From NCBI GenBank assembly GCA_002781745.1, contig PFFW01000147.1:1-53116 (forward strand): a DNA stretch of 53,116 bases, in the 5' to 3' direction. The notes beneath the pieces are model-generated. The model saw only the letters and a list, made by a program, of their open reading frames with translations. It was not told the DNA's origin and made no database searches. The stretch comes from Rhodospirillales bacterium CG15_BIG_FIL_POST_REV_8_21_14_020_66_15. Lineage in GTDB: Bacteria; Pseudomonadota; Alphaproteobacteria; Rhodospirillales; Casp-alpha2. A program made the position numbers and the translations under genes. Of the stretch, positions 23,867 to 33,007 are shown one piece after another (positions within the stretch are counted from its first letter, which is position 1; each line of letters starts with the position of its first letter).

Positions 23867-25369
23867 ATGCAGAACATGGGCAGCATGATGGACTCGGCCA
23901 TCGACGCGCCGGACATCCGGGATTACGACGTCGAGCCCGTCAACAGGAAGGAGACGCGGCCGCCGCTCTATGCGCCGCGCAAGAGGATTCATCCGCGCCG
24001 GGCCTACGGCTTCTTCCGCACCTTCAAGTGGTGGGTGATGGCGGTGACGCTGGGCATCTACTACATCACGCCCTGGCTGCGCTGGGACCGCGGGCCGGGC
24101 GCCCCGGACCAGGCCGTCCTGGTCGACATTCCCGGCCGCCGCTTCTATTTCTTCTTCATCGAGATCTGGCCCCAGGAGTTCTATTACATCGCCGGCCTGC
24201 TGATCATGGCCGGCCTGGGCCTGTTCCTGGTCACCTCGGTCGTCGGCCGCGCCTGGTGCGGCTATACCTGCCCGCAGACCGTGTGGACGGACCTGTTCAT
24301 CTGGGTCGAGCGCTTCGTCGAGGGCGACCGTTCCGCCCGCATCCGCCTGGACAAGGAGCCGATGTCCGCGTCCAAGGCCATGAAGCGCATGACCAAATAC
24401 GTGGCCTGGCTGGCCATCGCCATGGGCACGGGCGGGGCCTGGGTGTTCTATTTCGCCGACGCGCCGACCCTGTTGCACGACCTGGCGACCCTGCAGGCGC
24501 CGACCGTCGCCTACGCCACCGTGGGCGTGCTGACCTTCACCACCTTCACCCTGGGCGGCTTCATGCGCGAACAGGTCTGCACCTACATGTGCCCGTGGCC
24601 GCGCATCCAGGCGGCGATGATGGACGAGGAAAGCCTGACGGTCACCTACCGGGCCGACCGGGGCGAACCGCGCCGGCCGTTCGAAAAGAACGCCGACTGG
24701 ACCCGGCGCGGCGACTGCATCGACTGCAAGGCCTGCGTCGTCGTGTGCCCGCAGGGCATCGACATCCGCGACGGCCAGCAGCTCGAATGCATCACCTGCG
24801 CGCTGTGCATCGACGCCTGCGACGACGTGATGTCCAAGATCGGCCGGCCGCGCGGCCTGATCGACTACGATTCCGTCGCCAACGACCAGCGCCGGCGCGA
24901 GGGCAAGGAAACCAGGCTGCGCCTGCTGCGGCCGCGCACCCTGTTCTATTTCGCCCTGTGGTCGCTGATCGGCCTCGGCATGCTCTACGTGCTGCTGACC
25001 CGCGCCGACCTGGACATCAACGTGATCCACGACCGCAACCCGCTTTACACGACGCTGTCGGACGGCGCGCTGCGCAACGGCTATACCTTCAAGATCCTCA
25101 ACAAGGCGCGCGAGCAGCGCACCCTGACCCTGCACGCCGTCGGCCTGCCGGGCGCCAGGCTGAAGGTCGTCGGCTCGGAAGACATGGGCGACAGCCCCGA
25201 TCCCTACTTCACCGTGAAGCCGGACCGTCTGCAGTCCTTCCGCCTGCTGGTCACCGTGCCGCCGGGCACCCTGAAGAGCGATGCCGCCGACCTGCGCTTC
25301 GTGCTGCGGGAGATCAACACGGGCCAGACCGCCGCCTACAACAGCCTGTTCCGGGGGCCGGGCCGATGA
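23867..25369 (+). CDS. ccoG: cbb3 oxidase assembly ferredoxin-like protein CcoG/FixG
   Basis: 500 residues. Several membrane spans carry the WCGYTCPQTVWTDLF motif. They are followed by two 4Fe-4S clusters (CIDCKACVVVCPQG and CITCALCIDACDD near residues 285-320) and a C-terminal Ig-like periplasmic domain. FixG/CcoG reduces copper for cbb3 CuB assembly in characterised systems. Start 23867 is followed by further ATGs at 23876, 23885 and 23888, so the exact N-terminus is uncertain. It overlaps ccoH by ATGA. Confidence 0.93.
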   Translation: MQNMGSMMDSAIDAPDIRDYDVEPVNRKETRPPLYAPRKRIHPRRAYGFFRTFKWWVMAVTLGIYYITPWLRWDRGPGAPDQAVLVDIPGRRFYFFFIEIWPQEFYYIAGLLIMAGLGLFLVTSVVGRAWCGYTCPQTVWTDLFIWVERFVEGDRSARIRLDKEPMSASKAMKRMTKYVAWLAIAMGTGGAWVFYFADAPTLLHDLATLQAPTVAYATVGVLTFTTFTLGGFMREQVCTYMCPWPRIQAAMMDEESLTVTYRADRGEPRRPFEKNADWTRRGDCIDCKACVVVCPQGIDIRDGQQLECITCALCIDACDDVMSKIGRPRGLIDYDSVANDQRRREGKETRLRLLRPRTLFYFALWSLIGLGMLYVLLTRADLDINVIHDRNPLYTTLSDGALRNGYTFKILNKAREQRTLTLHAVGLPGARLKVVGSEDMGDSPDPYFTVKPDRLQSFRLLVTVPPGTLKSDAADLRFVLREINTGQTAAYNSLFRGPGR

Positions 25370-25878
25370 CCGGCATGACGCGATCCGCCCCGCGGCCGAT
25401 CACCGGCCGGACGGTGCTGATATGGGCCGTGTCCTTCTTCGGGGTCATCGTCGCCGTAAACCTGTCCTTCGTCTATTTCGCCCTCGACAGCTGGCCCGGC
25501 CTGACGACCCAGAAGGCCTACGAGGAGGGTCTGGCCTACAACAAGACCCTGGAAGGCGCCGCGCGGCAGGACGCCATGGGCTGGCGCTCGCACGTCGGCC
25601 TGGGCGCCGCCACGCCCAAGGGCACGCGGGTCCTCAGCCTGACCATGACCGGCCCGCACGGCCCCCTCGCGGGACTGGCCGCCAAGGTGCGGCTGAGCCG
25701 CCCGCTCGGCGAGGGCCTGGCCTTCGAGACCACGCTGACCGAGGACCGCCCGGGCCTCTACGCGGCCCTGGTCCGCCTGCCGGCCCTCGGTCGCTGGACC
25801 GTCGACGTCACCGCCGGGGCGGCCGACGGCCGCACCTACCGCATGCTGCACGAGATCCAGGCCGGAGGCGTCAAATGA
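25366..25878 (+). CDS. ccoH: cbb3 assembly protein CcoH/FixH
   Basis: 170 residues with an N-terminal basic segment, one transmembrane helix (VLIWAVSFFGVIVAVNLSFVYFAL) and a periplasmic beta-rich domain starting WPGLTTQKAYEEGLAYN, the FixH signature. The start overlaps the ccoG stop as ATGA and the stop overlaps ccoI in the same way, so GHI are translationally coupled. Confidence 0.92.
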   Translation: MTGMTRSAPRPITGRTVLIWAVSFFGVIVAVNLSFVYFALDSWPGLTTQKAYEEGLAYNKTLEGAARQDAMGWRSHVGLGAATPKGTRVLSLTMTGPHGPLAGLAAKVRLSRPLGEGLAFETTLTEDRPGLYAALVRLPALGRWTVDVTAGAADGRTYRMLHEIQAGGVK

Positions 25879-28076
25879 CCCAGGCCCAGGCCGCCGCCCT
25901 TGCGCTGAACGTCGCCGCCGAGGCCGCCCCGGCGCCGCCGGAAACCCTCCATCTGATGGTCGAGAACGTCCATTGCGCGGGCTGCATCAAGCGCATCGAG
26001 GGCACGCTGGCCGAGACGCCGGGCGTCGTCGCCTCGCGCGTGAACCTGTCGACCAAGCGGCTGCGCGTCGACTGGCTGCCGGGCGCAACGACACCCGACG
26101 CGATCACCGAGGCGGTCGCCAACCTGGGCTTCCCCGCCCGCCCGTTCGACCCGGCCAGGCTGGAGGACGGCGGCGAGGCCGAGGACAAGCGCCTGCTCAA
26201 GGCCATGGCCGTGGCCGGGTTCGCCGCCGCCAACGTGATGCTGCTGAGCGTTTCCGTGTGGTCGGGGCATGTCTCGGGCATGGGCGGGGCGACCCGCGAC
26301 CTGTTCCACTGGGTCTCGGCGCTGATCGCCCTGCCCGCCGTGGTCTACGCGGGCATGCCGTTCTTCAAGTCGGCCGCCTCGGCCCTGGCGTCGCGCGCGC
26401 TCAACATGGACGTGCCGATCTCCCTCGCCGTGATCCTGGCCGCGGGCATGAGCCTGCAACAGACCATGAAGGGCGCCGAGCACGCCTATTTCGACGCCTC
26501 GGTGACGCTCCTGTTCTTCCTGCTGATCGGCCGCTACCTCGACCGCCGGGCCAGGACCAAGGCGCGCTCGGCGGCGACGCGGCTGCTCGGCCTGCGCGCC
26601 GCGACCGCCATGGTCGTCGACGCCGGCGGCCGGCACCGCGCCGTCGCCACGGCGGACCTCGCCCCGGGCATGGTGCTTGCCGTCGCCGCGGGCGAACGCC
26701 TGGCCGCGGACGGCGAAATCGTCTCGGGCCGCACGGACCTGGACAGCTCGCTGGTCACCGGGGAAAGCCTGCCGCGCGCGGCCGGGACCGGCGATGCCGT
26801 CTATGCGGGCACGCTCAACCTGACCGGCCCCGTCGAGGTGCGCATCACCGCCGCCGGCGAGGAGACGCTGCTGGCCGAGATCGTGCGCCTCATGGAGGCC
26901 GCCGAACAGGGCCGCGCCAGATACGTGCGGCTCGCCGACCGGGCGGCGCGCATCTACGCCCCCGCCGTGCACATCCTGTCCGCCGGCACCTTCATCGGCT
27001 GGTTCGTCGCGCTGGGCCAGTGGGAACCCGCCCTGATGACCGCCGTCGCCGTGCTGATCATCACCTGCCCCTGCGCCCTGGGCCTGGCCGTGCCCGCCGT
27101 GCAGGTCGTGGCCTCGGGCCGCCTGTTGCAGCGGGGCGTGCTGGTCAAGGCCGCCGACGGGCTGGAGCGGGTCGCCCAATGCGACACCGTGGTGTTCGAC
27201 AAGACCGGCACCCTGACCCTGGGCGAGCCGGCCCTGGTCAACGGCGGCGACATTCCGGCCGACACCCTGCGCCTTGCGGCCGCCCTGGCCGCGCGCAGCC
27301 GCCATCCGCTGGCCCGCGCCCTGGTCAAGGCCGCTTCGGATTCCGCCACCCACGCCGTCGACCTGCGCGAGGTGGAGGAAATCCCCGGACAGGGCCTGTC
27401 CGCCGTTGCCGACGGTCGGCCGGTGCGTCTCGGCAGCCGTTCCTGGTGCCGCGCCGAAGGGACGGCCGCGGCATCCGGCGGCCCGGCCGGACCCGAGTTC
27501 TGGCTCGCCGCCGGCGGCGACGCGCCGGTCCGCTTCGCCTTCGCCGATACCCTGCGCGACGACGCGCGCGACGCCATCGACCGGATCAAGGCCATGGGCC
27601 TTGCGGTCGAACTGCTGTCCGGCGACCGCGAGAACGTGGTGCGCGGCGTGGCGGACGAACTGGGCATCCCCGAATGGCGCGCGCAGCGCCCGCCGGACGC
27701 CAAGGTCCGGCGCCTGAAGGACCTGGCCGCCCGGGGACGCAAGGTGCTGATGGTGGGCGACGGCCTGAACGACGCCCCGGCGCTGGCGGCGGGCCATGCC
27801 TCGCTGTCGCCGTCCTCGGCCGCCGACATCAGCCAGACCGCCGCCGACATGGTGTTCCAGGGCCGCTCGCTCGCCGCCGTGGCCGAGGCCGTCGCCGTCG
27901 CCCGCGCCGCCACCCGGCACGTGAAGCAGAACTTCGCGCTGGCGCTCCTCTACAACGTGATCGCCGTGCCCATCGCCGTCGCCGGGCTGGCGACGCCGCT
28001 GGTCGCCGCCGTCGCCATGTCGTCGTCCTCGATCCTGGTGACGCTCAACGCCCTGCGCCTCAAGCTCGTGAGGTAG
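25875..28076 (+). CDS. ccoI: Copper-exporting P1B-ATPase for cbb3 assembly
   Basis: 733 residues. An N-terminal metal-binding domain has CAGC (Cys34, Cys37). Next come the A-domain TGES, the membrane CPC motif in TCPCALG near residue 398, the phosphorylation site DKTGT (Asp near 442) and GDGLNDAPAL. These mark the FixI/CopA2 class, which supplies copper to the periplasm for CcoN CuB insertion. ATG overlaps the ccoH stop. Confidence 0.94.
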   Translation: MTQAQAAALALNVAAEAAPAPPETLHLMVENVHCAGCIKRIEGTLAETPGVVASRVNLSTKRLRVDWLPGATTPDAITEAVANLGFPARPFDPARLEDGGEAEDKRLLKAMAVAGFAAANVMLLSVSVWSGHVSGMGGATRDLFHWVSALIALPAVVYAGMPFFKSAASALASRALNMDVPISLAVILAAGMSLQQTMKGAEHAYFDASVTLLFFLLIGRYLDRRARTKARSAATRLLGLRAATAMVVDAGGRHRAVATADLAPGMVLAVAAGERLAADGEIVSGRTDLDSSLVTGESLPRAAGTGDAVYAGTLNLTGPVEVRITAAGEETLLAEIVRLMEAAEQGRARYVRLADRAARIYAPAVHILSAGTFIGWFVALGQWEPALMTAVAVLIITCPCALGLAVPAVQVVASGRLLQRGVLVKAADGLERVAQCDTVVFDKTGTLTLGEPALVNGGDIPADTLRLAAALAARSRHPLARALVKAASDSATHAVDLREVEEIPGQGLSAVADGRPVRLGSRSWCRAEGTAAASGGPAGPEFWLAAGGDAPVRFAFADTLRDDARDAIDRIKAMGLAVELLSGDRENVVRGVADELGIPEWRAQRPPDAKVRRLKDLAARGRKVLMVGDGLNDAPALAAGHASLSPSSAADISQTAADMVFQGRSLAAVAEAVAVARAATRHVKQNFALALLYNVIAVPIAVAGLATPLVAAVAMSSSSILVTLNALRLKLVR

Positions 28077-28086
28077 GAGCCCGTCA

Positions 28087-28329
28087 ATGGATGTCCTGAT
28101 CTACCTGATCCCCGCCGCCCTGTTCCTCGGCCTGTTGGGGCTGGGGGCGTTCTTCTGGGCGCTCAAGTCGGGCCAGTTCGAGGATCTGGACGGCGCCGCC
28201 GAACGCATCCTGATGGATGACGACGATCTGCCGCCGTCCACCGGGACGGCCCCGGATTCCCGCCGCAAGGACACACCGGACCCGCCCCGGGGAACGCCGC
28301 GCCGCGCCTTCGCGCCGCCCTGCCACTGA
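28087..28329 (+). CDS. ccoS: cbb3 maturation protein CcoS/FixS
   Basis: 80 residues. One N-terminal transmembrane helix (LIYLIPAALFLGLLGLGAFFWALKSGQFEDLDGAAERILMDDD) is diagnostic of CcoS, which is needed for cofactor insertion into the oxidase. The basic proline-rich C-terminal tail of about 35 residues is longer than in many homologues. Starts 10 nt after ccoI. Confidence 0.92.
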   Translation: MDVLIYLIPAALFLGLLGLGAFFWALKSGQFEDLDGAAERILMDDDDLPPSTGTAPDSRRKDTPDPPRGTPRRAFAPPCH

Positions 28330-28452
28330 CGGCGGGGGCGGCAGGGTCGCCCGTTCCGCGATTTCTGCGTTGAACAGGTCGGCTTTCGCGCCTTATCCTT
28401 GTGCCCCGGCCGCGCCGCCGACGGTTGTGGCCCAATAACGGGGGATGGACGA

Positions 28453-29151
28453 ATGGGTCAACGCAGTCCGGCCAACACCGCGCACAACCTGGGCGGCGTT
28501 CCGCTGCTGGCCTGCCTGAACCCGGACGAACTGGCGGGGCTGGAACGCCAGTGCCGGTGGATTGAGTTCGGCCCGGGCGAGAAGATCATCGAGCGGGGCG
28601 AGGAATATTCCAGCGTCTATTTCCTGATCTCGGGCACCGCCCATGTGCTGAACTATTCCGAATCCGGCCGCGCCGTGTCCTACGCCGCGCTCAAGGACGG
28701 CGACGTGTTCGGCGAACTGGCCGCCATCGACGGCCTGCCACGCTCGGCCTGGGTCTGCACCATCACGCGCTGTACCGTCGGCGCCGTGCCGGGGCCGACC
28801 TTCCTCGATCTGGTGACCGGCAATCCGGACCTGGCCATGGCGCTTCTCAAACGCCTTGCCGCGGTGATCCGCCTGGGTGACGAGCGGCTGGCGGACGTCA
28901 GCCTTCTGGGGGCGGAGCAGCGGGTCTGCATGGAACTGATCCGCATGGCCGAACCGGACCCCAACGACCCCAGGCGCTATCTGGTGTTCCCCGTGCCGAC
29001 CCAGACGAACTTCGCCAACATGATCGGCGCCTCGCGCGAGACCGTGTCGCGCATCCTGGGCCGCCTGCGCGACGACGACATCGTCGTGCGCACGGACAGG
29101 GGCCTCGCCATCCCGGACCGCGCGCGGCTCGAGCAGCGGGCGTTGATGTAG
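28453..29151 (+). CDS. Crp/Fnr-family regulator without the FNR cysteine cluster
   Basis: 232 residues. A cyclic-nucleotide-binding-like beta-roll (residues ~18-130) is followed by a winged helix with recognition helix SRETVSRILGRL. The Glu and Ser-Arg spacing matches that used by FNR and FixK to read TTGA half-sites. FNR's N-terminal C-x2-C-x5-C cluster is missing; only Cys21 and Cys34 occur there, so an oxygen-labile 4Fe-4S cluster is unlikely. Start 28453 was chosen with GGGGATGG upstream. Placed right after ccoS, it may regulate cbb3 and the PAS/MCP genes. Confidence 0.85.
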   Translation: MGQRSPANTAHNLGGVPLLACLNPDELAGLERQCRWIEFGPGEKIIERGEEYSSVYFLISGTAHVLNYSESGRAVSYAALKDGDVFGELAAIDGLPRSAWVCTITRCTVGAVPGPTFLDLVTGNPDLAMALLKRLAAVIRLGDERLADVSLLGAEQRVCMELIRMAEPDPNDPRRYLVFPVPTQTNFANMIGASRETVSRILGRLRDDDIVVRTDRGLAIPDRARLEQRALM

Positions 29152-29164
29152 AACGCCCCGGCGG

Positions 29165-29617
29165 CTACGGACGCAGGTAGCTGTAACCGCCTTCCTGCAG
29201 TTCGATCAGGCGGATGACGCCCGACGGCACCATCTTCGCCTCCACCAGCAAGGGGATGTCCTTGCCCGCCTTCTCCGACATCTTGCGATGCGTGTTGGCG
29301 CAGGCGGAGAACTGCACCTCCGACGATTCAAGCGCCATCGTTTCGATCCGCGCCTTCACAGGAGAATCGGCCATGTACATCTTCAGGCCCGGACCGTAGG
29401 CGACAACCTCGACGATCGCCTTCTCCCCCTTCGAGGCATAGTACGTGCGCACGTTCTGCACGTTGTTCAGGGCCAGATTCATCGTCGCCGGATTGCTGTC
29501 GTCGACATGCACGGCGAGGTAATGGACCTTGTCCTTCGCGGAAACCGGACCCGCCGCCGCGACCAGGACGCCACCGGCCACCAGTACGGCAGCCGCCAAT
29601 AAACGCAGAATCGACAT
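29165..29617 (-). CDS. Periplasmic DsrE-family protein
   Basis: 150 residues from ATG 29617, with GGAGGAAG upstream. A signal peptide (residues 1-27, ending VSA) is followed by a DsrE-like fold: YLAVHVDDSNPATMNLALNNVQNVRTYYASKG, VVAYGPGLKMY and a conserved cysteine in SACANTHRKM. DsrE-type proteins relay sulfane sulfur or bind small thiols, and exported versions are poorly characterised. It is convergent with the Crp/Fnr gene (13-nt gap). Confidence 0.82.
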   Translation of the reverse strand: MSILRLLAAAVLVAGGVLVAAAGPVSAKDKVHYLAVHVDDSNPATMNLALNNVQNVRTYYASKGEKAIVEVVAYGPGLKMYMADSPVKARIETMALESSEVQFSACANTHRKMSEKAGKDIPLLVEAKMVPSGVIRLIELQEGGYSYLRP

Positions 29618-29925
29618 TTTCGTTCTTCCTCCCGATGGTCGAATGCGATGGCGGAAAGTATCAGATACCGACGGCGGCGCCAGAAATAACGTTATCGTGA
29701 TCCAGCGGGCGGCTTTGCCCGCCGCCGCTTGCCGACCGGCACCGTGCCGCCTTTTCCATAACACGGCATCCTGTGCTATCGATACGTCGCGCGAAGCGGT
29801 CCCGCGGCGGCGCCCACGTCCGTCGTTCCCGGTTCCCGGGCGGATCGACACCGCGGGCGTAAGGTATCGGTCCGCAACCTATCTCCCATTGTGCTCGCGC
29901 ATCGCGTGGAGGAGAGGCAAGCCAG
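29618..29925. other. Intergenic region between divergent genes
   Basis: 308 bases between dsrE-like (minus) and methyltransferase (plus) starts. It contains the perfect 10-bp palindrome ATAACGTTAT (29686-29695) and a GC hairpin near 29705-29725. No FNR-type box and no supported gene. Confidence 0.45.
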
Positions 29926-30714
29926 ATGGACGCTCAAGTAACGGTACTGCACTCAGACGACGTCGGCCGCAAGTTCATCGCCGTTCAAAACGGGCTCGTC
30001 GACCAGGTCTACCAACATAATCTCGCGTTCTGGAAAACGCGCTTCAACGCCGAGTTCACGCCGGAAATCAAGCGGCAGATCGTGGGAGATCAAAGCCGGG
30101 GCAACAGCCCCTATTCGGCGGGAACCACGCAAAGGCTCCGGGAAATCTACGCGGACGTGAGCGAAACCGGAGAGTTCTCCATGCTCGAGATCGGCGGCGC
30201 CAACGGCACGGCGATCGAGCGCATCGCGACGCGATACCCCGAACCGCGGATCCGCTACGTCGGGTTCGAATGCCTTCCGCTGCTCGTCGAGGACTTCAGG
30301 AAAAAGCACCCCGGCAAGACGATGCACCAGGGCGATATCGAGGATTTCATTCGAATGGATGAAGCGCCGTTCGCGGACTCTCGATTCACGTTGCTGTTTG
30401 CCAGCGTCGTCTTCGTGATGATCAAGCCGGACCTCGTCCGCGAAGCCCTTCGGAAGGCGGCGCGGCTGACCGATCAGTTTTTGATCTACGACTTCATGGA
30501 CCATCCGGTGTCGGATGTCCCGGCCGATCATTCGCTCGTCGTGCAGGTGGCGAACAGGCCCGTGTTCTGGTTCCCCCACACGTGGGAGCGTTATATGTCG
30601 GAGGTCGGTTTCTCGATCAAGGACAGACAGGTTACCGAGCTGACGGGCCCGCAACGCAGGGCGTTCGACCCTCAGCTGCGGGGTTTCGGTTTTTTGCACG
30701 CGGTGCGTGACTGA
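29926..30714 (+). CDS. Class I SAM-dependent methyltransferase
   Basis: 262 residues. SAM-binding motif I is MLEIGGANGTAIERI near residue 87, followed by VGFECLPLL (acidic residue of motif II) and a motif IV-like RFTLLFASVVFVMI. The N-terminal 80 residues (HNLAFWKTRFNAEFTPEIKRQIVGDQ) do not match a family I know. GGAGGAGAGG lies upstream of ATG 29926. The substrate is unknown; there is no biosynthetic cluster around it. Codon use is slightly less GC-biased than its neighbours. Confidence 0.75.
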   Translation: MDAQVTVLHSDDVGRKFIAVQNGLVDQVYQHNLAFWKTRFNAEFTPEIKRQIVGDQSRGNSPYSAGTTQRLREIYADVSETGEFSMLEIGGANGTAIERIATRYPEPRIRYVGFECLPLLVEDFRKKHPGKTMHQGDIEDFIRMDEAPFADSRFTLLFASVVFVMIKPDLVREALRKAARLTDQFLIYDFMDHPVSDVPADHSLVVQVANRPVFWFPHTWERYMSEVGFSIKDRQVTELTGPQRRAFDPQLRGFGFLHAVRD

Positions 30715-30784
30715 GCATCGGCGGTATCCGGTCACGACCGGCCGCGCGGCCGTGACAACACCCGATCGGCAGGTTGTCAACAAG

Positions 30785-30798
30785 TTGACCGATATCAA
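30785..30798 (+). promoter_or_regulatory. FNR/FixK-type box upstream of the PAS/MCP genes
   Basis: TTGACCGATATCAA is an exact TTGA-N6-TCAA site, 146 nt before the PAS gene start. It matches the class of site found upstream of ccoN, implying shared low-oxygen control. Confidence 0.7.
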
Positions 30799-30944
30799 TG
30801 CGCGGTCCGGCGGAACTGCCTAATGATGTATGTGAGCCGGAGAGGCTGCGGCGTATGCCAAGACCGACCGCATCGCCCCGACGGCCCGGAAAAGTCTCGT
30901 CCCGTGGGGTAGAAGGGTGGCCTTTGGGAACAGGAGATATGAAG

Positions 30945-31469
30945 ATGCCAGCGGCAGATTTCGTTACCGGCAAGGAGGCGTTCTTTCGCGATGACGAGAT
31001 CATCGTCTCGAAGACCGACCTGAAGGGCTATATCACCTATGCCAACGATGTCTTTCTGAACATCGCCGGCTACACCGAGCGCGAGGTTCTGGGGCAGCCG
31101 CACAGCCTCATCCGCCATCCCCAAATGCCCCGCTGCGTGTTCAAGCTGTTGTGGGACACCATCACCGCCGGCGGCGAAATCTTTGCCTACGTGCTCAACC
31201 GCTGCAAGAACGGTGACCACTACTGGGTGTTCGCCCACGTGACGCCGAGCCGCGACGCCGCCGGGGAAATCATCGGCTACCATTCCAACCGCCGGGTGCC
31301 CGACCGCAGGATACTGGAGGGCACCATCATCCCCCTCTACGCGACGCTGCGGAATAAGGAAGAGAGTTTCGCCAACCGGAAGGAAGGCATGAACGCGGCT
31401 TTCGGTGACATCACCGAACTGCTGCAAGGCAAGGGCGTCGCCTACGACGAGTTCATCGCGACGCTGTAA
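30945..31469 (+). CDS. Aerotaxis-type PAS sensor protein
   Basis: 174 residues from ATG 30945. AGGAG is 8 nt upstream; an ATG at 30939 is too close to it. The PAS core is of Aer type: [39 protein letters not shown], then [17 protein letters not shown]. The usual FAD-contacting Trp of Aer (GxxW) is absent; GGEIFAY occupies that place. No transmembrane or signalling domain is present, and the C-terminal [15 protein letters not shown] is typical of stand-alone versions. The adjacent MCP is the obvious partner. Confidence 0.82.
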   Translation: MPAADFVTGKEAFFRDDEIIVSKTDLKGYITYANDVFLNIAGYTEREVLGQPHSLIRHPQMPRCVFKLLWDTITAGGEIFAYVLNRCKNGDHYWVFAHVTPSRDAAGEIIGYHSNRRVPDRRILEGTIIPLYATLRNKEESFANRKEGMNAAFGDITELLQGKGVAYDEFIATL

Positions 31470-31542
31470 AGGTGCGTCCGAGTACGTTGCCGGCACCGCC
31501 GGCGCGATCCATCAACCCCAGGGGGGGAGGCGGAGAGCGAAG

Positions 31543-32709
31543 ATGCTAATGTTCACGATCAACCGCAACCAGGACCGCGTGATGGACAAGGCCCGCCGGG
31601 TCTGCGAGGCCGTTGCCAACGGCGATTTCGAGGCCCGCATCACCGGTATCGACGGCATGAACGACGAGGCGGCGGGACTCTGCCGCGCCATCAACCGCCT
31701 GATCGACCGGGCCGACGCCTATGTCCGCGAGTCCACGGCCGCTTTGGACTATGTAAGCAGGAACAAATATTTCCGGCGCATCCAGGAAAAAGGGATGGTC
31801 GGTTCCTACCTGAGCGCCAGCCGCGCCATCAACGCCGCGACCCAGTCCATGGAGGACCGCATCGTGTCGTTCCGCAAGGTGGTCGACGAATTCGACTCCA
31901 CCATGCAGGCCGTCTCGGAAACCGTTTCCGCCGCATCGACCGAGCTTGAATCCTCGGCCGGCAGCATGAACGCAACGGCGGGATCGACCAGCGAGCAGGC
32001 GGCCGCCGTGGCCGCGGCGGCGGAACAGGCGTCGGTCAACGTGGAGATGGTCGCCGCGGCGGCCGAGGAATTGTCGAACTCGATCTCGGAAATCGGCCGG
32101 CAGGTCAGCAACTCGTCCGACGTGGCGAAGGCCGCCGTCGCGCAAGCGCGCCATGTGGACGAAAAGATCGTCGAAATGACCGAGGCATCGCGCCGCATCG
32201 GCGAGGTTCTGAAGCTGATCACCGACGTCGCCAACCAGACCAACCTGTTGGCCCTCAACGCCACGATCGAGGCAGCCCGCGCCGGCGAGGCGGGCAAGGG
32301 TTTCGCCGTGGTCGCCGCGGAAGTTAAGAACCTGGCGAACCAGACCGCGCGGGCGACGGATGAAATCGCCCAGCAGATCGAGAACATCCGCTCCGTGACC
32401 GACGAAACGGTCCAGGCGGTCGGCGAGATCAACCGGACGATCGGCCGCATCGAGGAAACCTCGACCGCCATTTCCGCCGCGGTCGAGGAACAGGATGCCG
32501 CGACCAGGGAAATCGCCGTGAACGTGGAACAGGCGGCCGCCGGCACGGCGGAGGTCACGCGCAATGTCGCCCTGGTGATGCAGGGAGCGCGGGAGACGGG
32601 CTCGGCGGCAATGGAGGTGCAGAGCGCCTCCGGCGAATTGGCCAAGCAGTCGACGGTGTGCGAGACGGAAGTCAGCCGCTTCCTCGAACGGTTGCACGCC
32701 GTCGTCTGA
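31543..32709 (+). CDS. Soluble methyl-accepting chemotaxis protein
   Basis: 388 residues without membrane spans. The N-terminal ~110 residues hold HAMP-like helices ([17 protein letters not shown]...[15 protein letters not shown]). A long coiled-coil signalling domain follows, with the conserved hairpin tip [38 protein letters not shown]. It should act in a cytoplasmic or PAS-associated receptor array with CheA and CheW. GGAGAGCGAAG precedes ATG 31543. It follows the PAS gene by 73 nt. Confidence 0.9.
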   Translation: MLMFTINRNQDRVMDKARRVCEAVANGDFEARITGIDGMNDEAAGLCRAINRLIDRADAYVRESTAALDYVSRNKYFRRIQEKGMVGSYLSASRAINAATQSMEDRIVSFRKVVDEFDSTMQAVSETVSAASTELESSAGSMNATAGSTSEQAAAVAAAAEQASVNVEMVAAAAEELSNSISEIGRQVSNSSDVAKAAVAQARHVDEKIVEMTEASRRIGEVLKLITDVANQTNLLALNATIEAARAGEAGKGFAVVAAEVKNLANQTARATDEIAQQIENIRSVTDETVQAVGEINRTIGRIEETSTAISAAVEEQDAATREIAVNVEQAAAGTAEVTRNVALVMQGARETGSAAMEVQSASGELAKQSTVCETEVSRFLERLHAVV

Positions 32710-32747
32710 GGCATCGCCCGCCGGGCTCAGATCAAGGATCACCTCGA

Positions 32748-32990
32748 ATGGTGACGGATTTCGATCATCCCAAGCACACGTCCGACTACTTCCGGCTGAT
32801 GGCGCGCAAGATTCGAAACGCCGGGTGGGAGGTGTGCAGAACGTGCGGGGCGCGCCGTCTCTCTGGCGTGGAGCCTCCCTTCCCCCAGTGTAAGGGAATT
32901 GAATGCCGCGCCAAAAACGCCTTCCGGTCGGCGGCCGCGATCGAACGGGATATCGCCGGCGGGGCGGGGCCGCCGCGCGGCGAAGCGTAA
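32748..32990 (+). CDS. Small zinc-ribbon-like protein, 80 residues
   Basis: 80 residues with two cysteine pairs, CRTC near residue 30 and CKGIEC near residue 49, which could form a zinc ribbon. Charged helical ends flank it. The ribosome binding site AAGGA is rather distant. It lies 38 nt after the MCP gene and may be co-transcribed. No family is recognised. Confidence 0.5.
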   Translation: MVTDFDHPKHTSDYFRLMARKIRNAGWEVCRTCGARRLSGVEPPFPQCKGIECRAKNAFRSAAAIERDIAGGAGPPRGEA

Positions 32991-33007
32991 CTTTCCGCCG
33001 GCATAGG

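Noticed and set aside
25836-27920. 694-residue minus-strand open frame
   Set aside because: Antisense to ccoI, whose metal-binding, CPC and DKTGT motifs are unambiguous.
28372-28385. TTGAACAGGTCGG as an FNR-type box before the Crp/Fnr gene
   Set aside because: Only the left half matches TTGA-N6-TCAA; the right half is CGGC.
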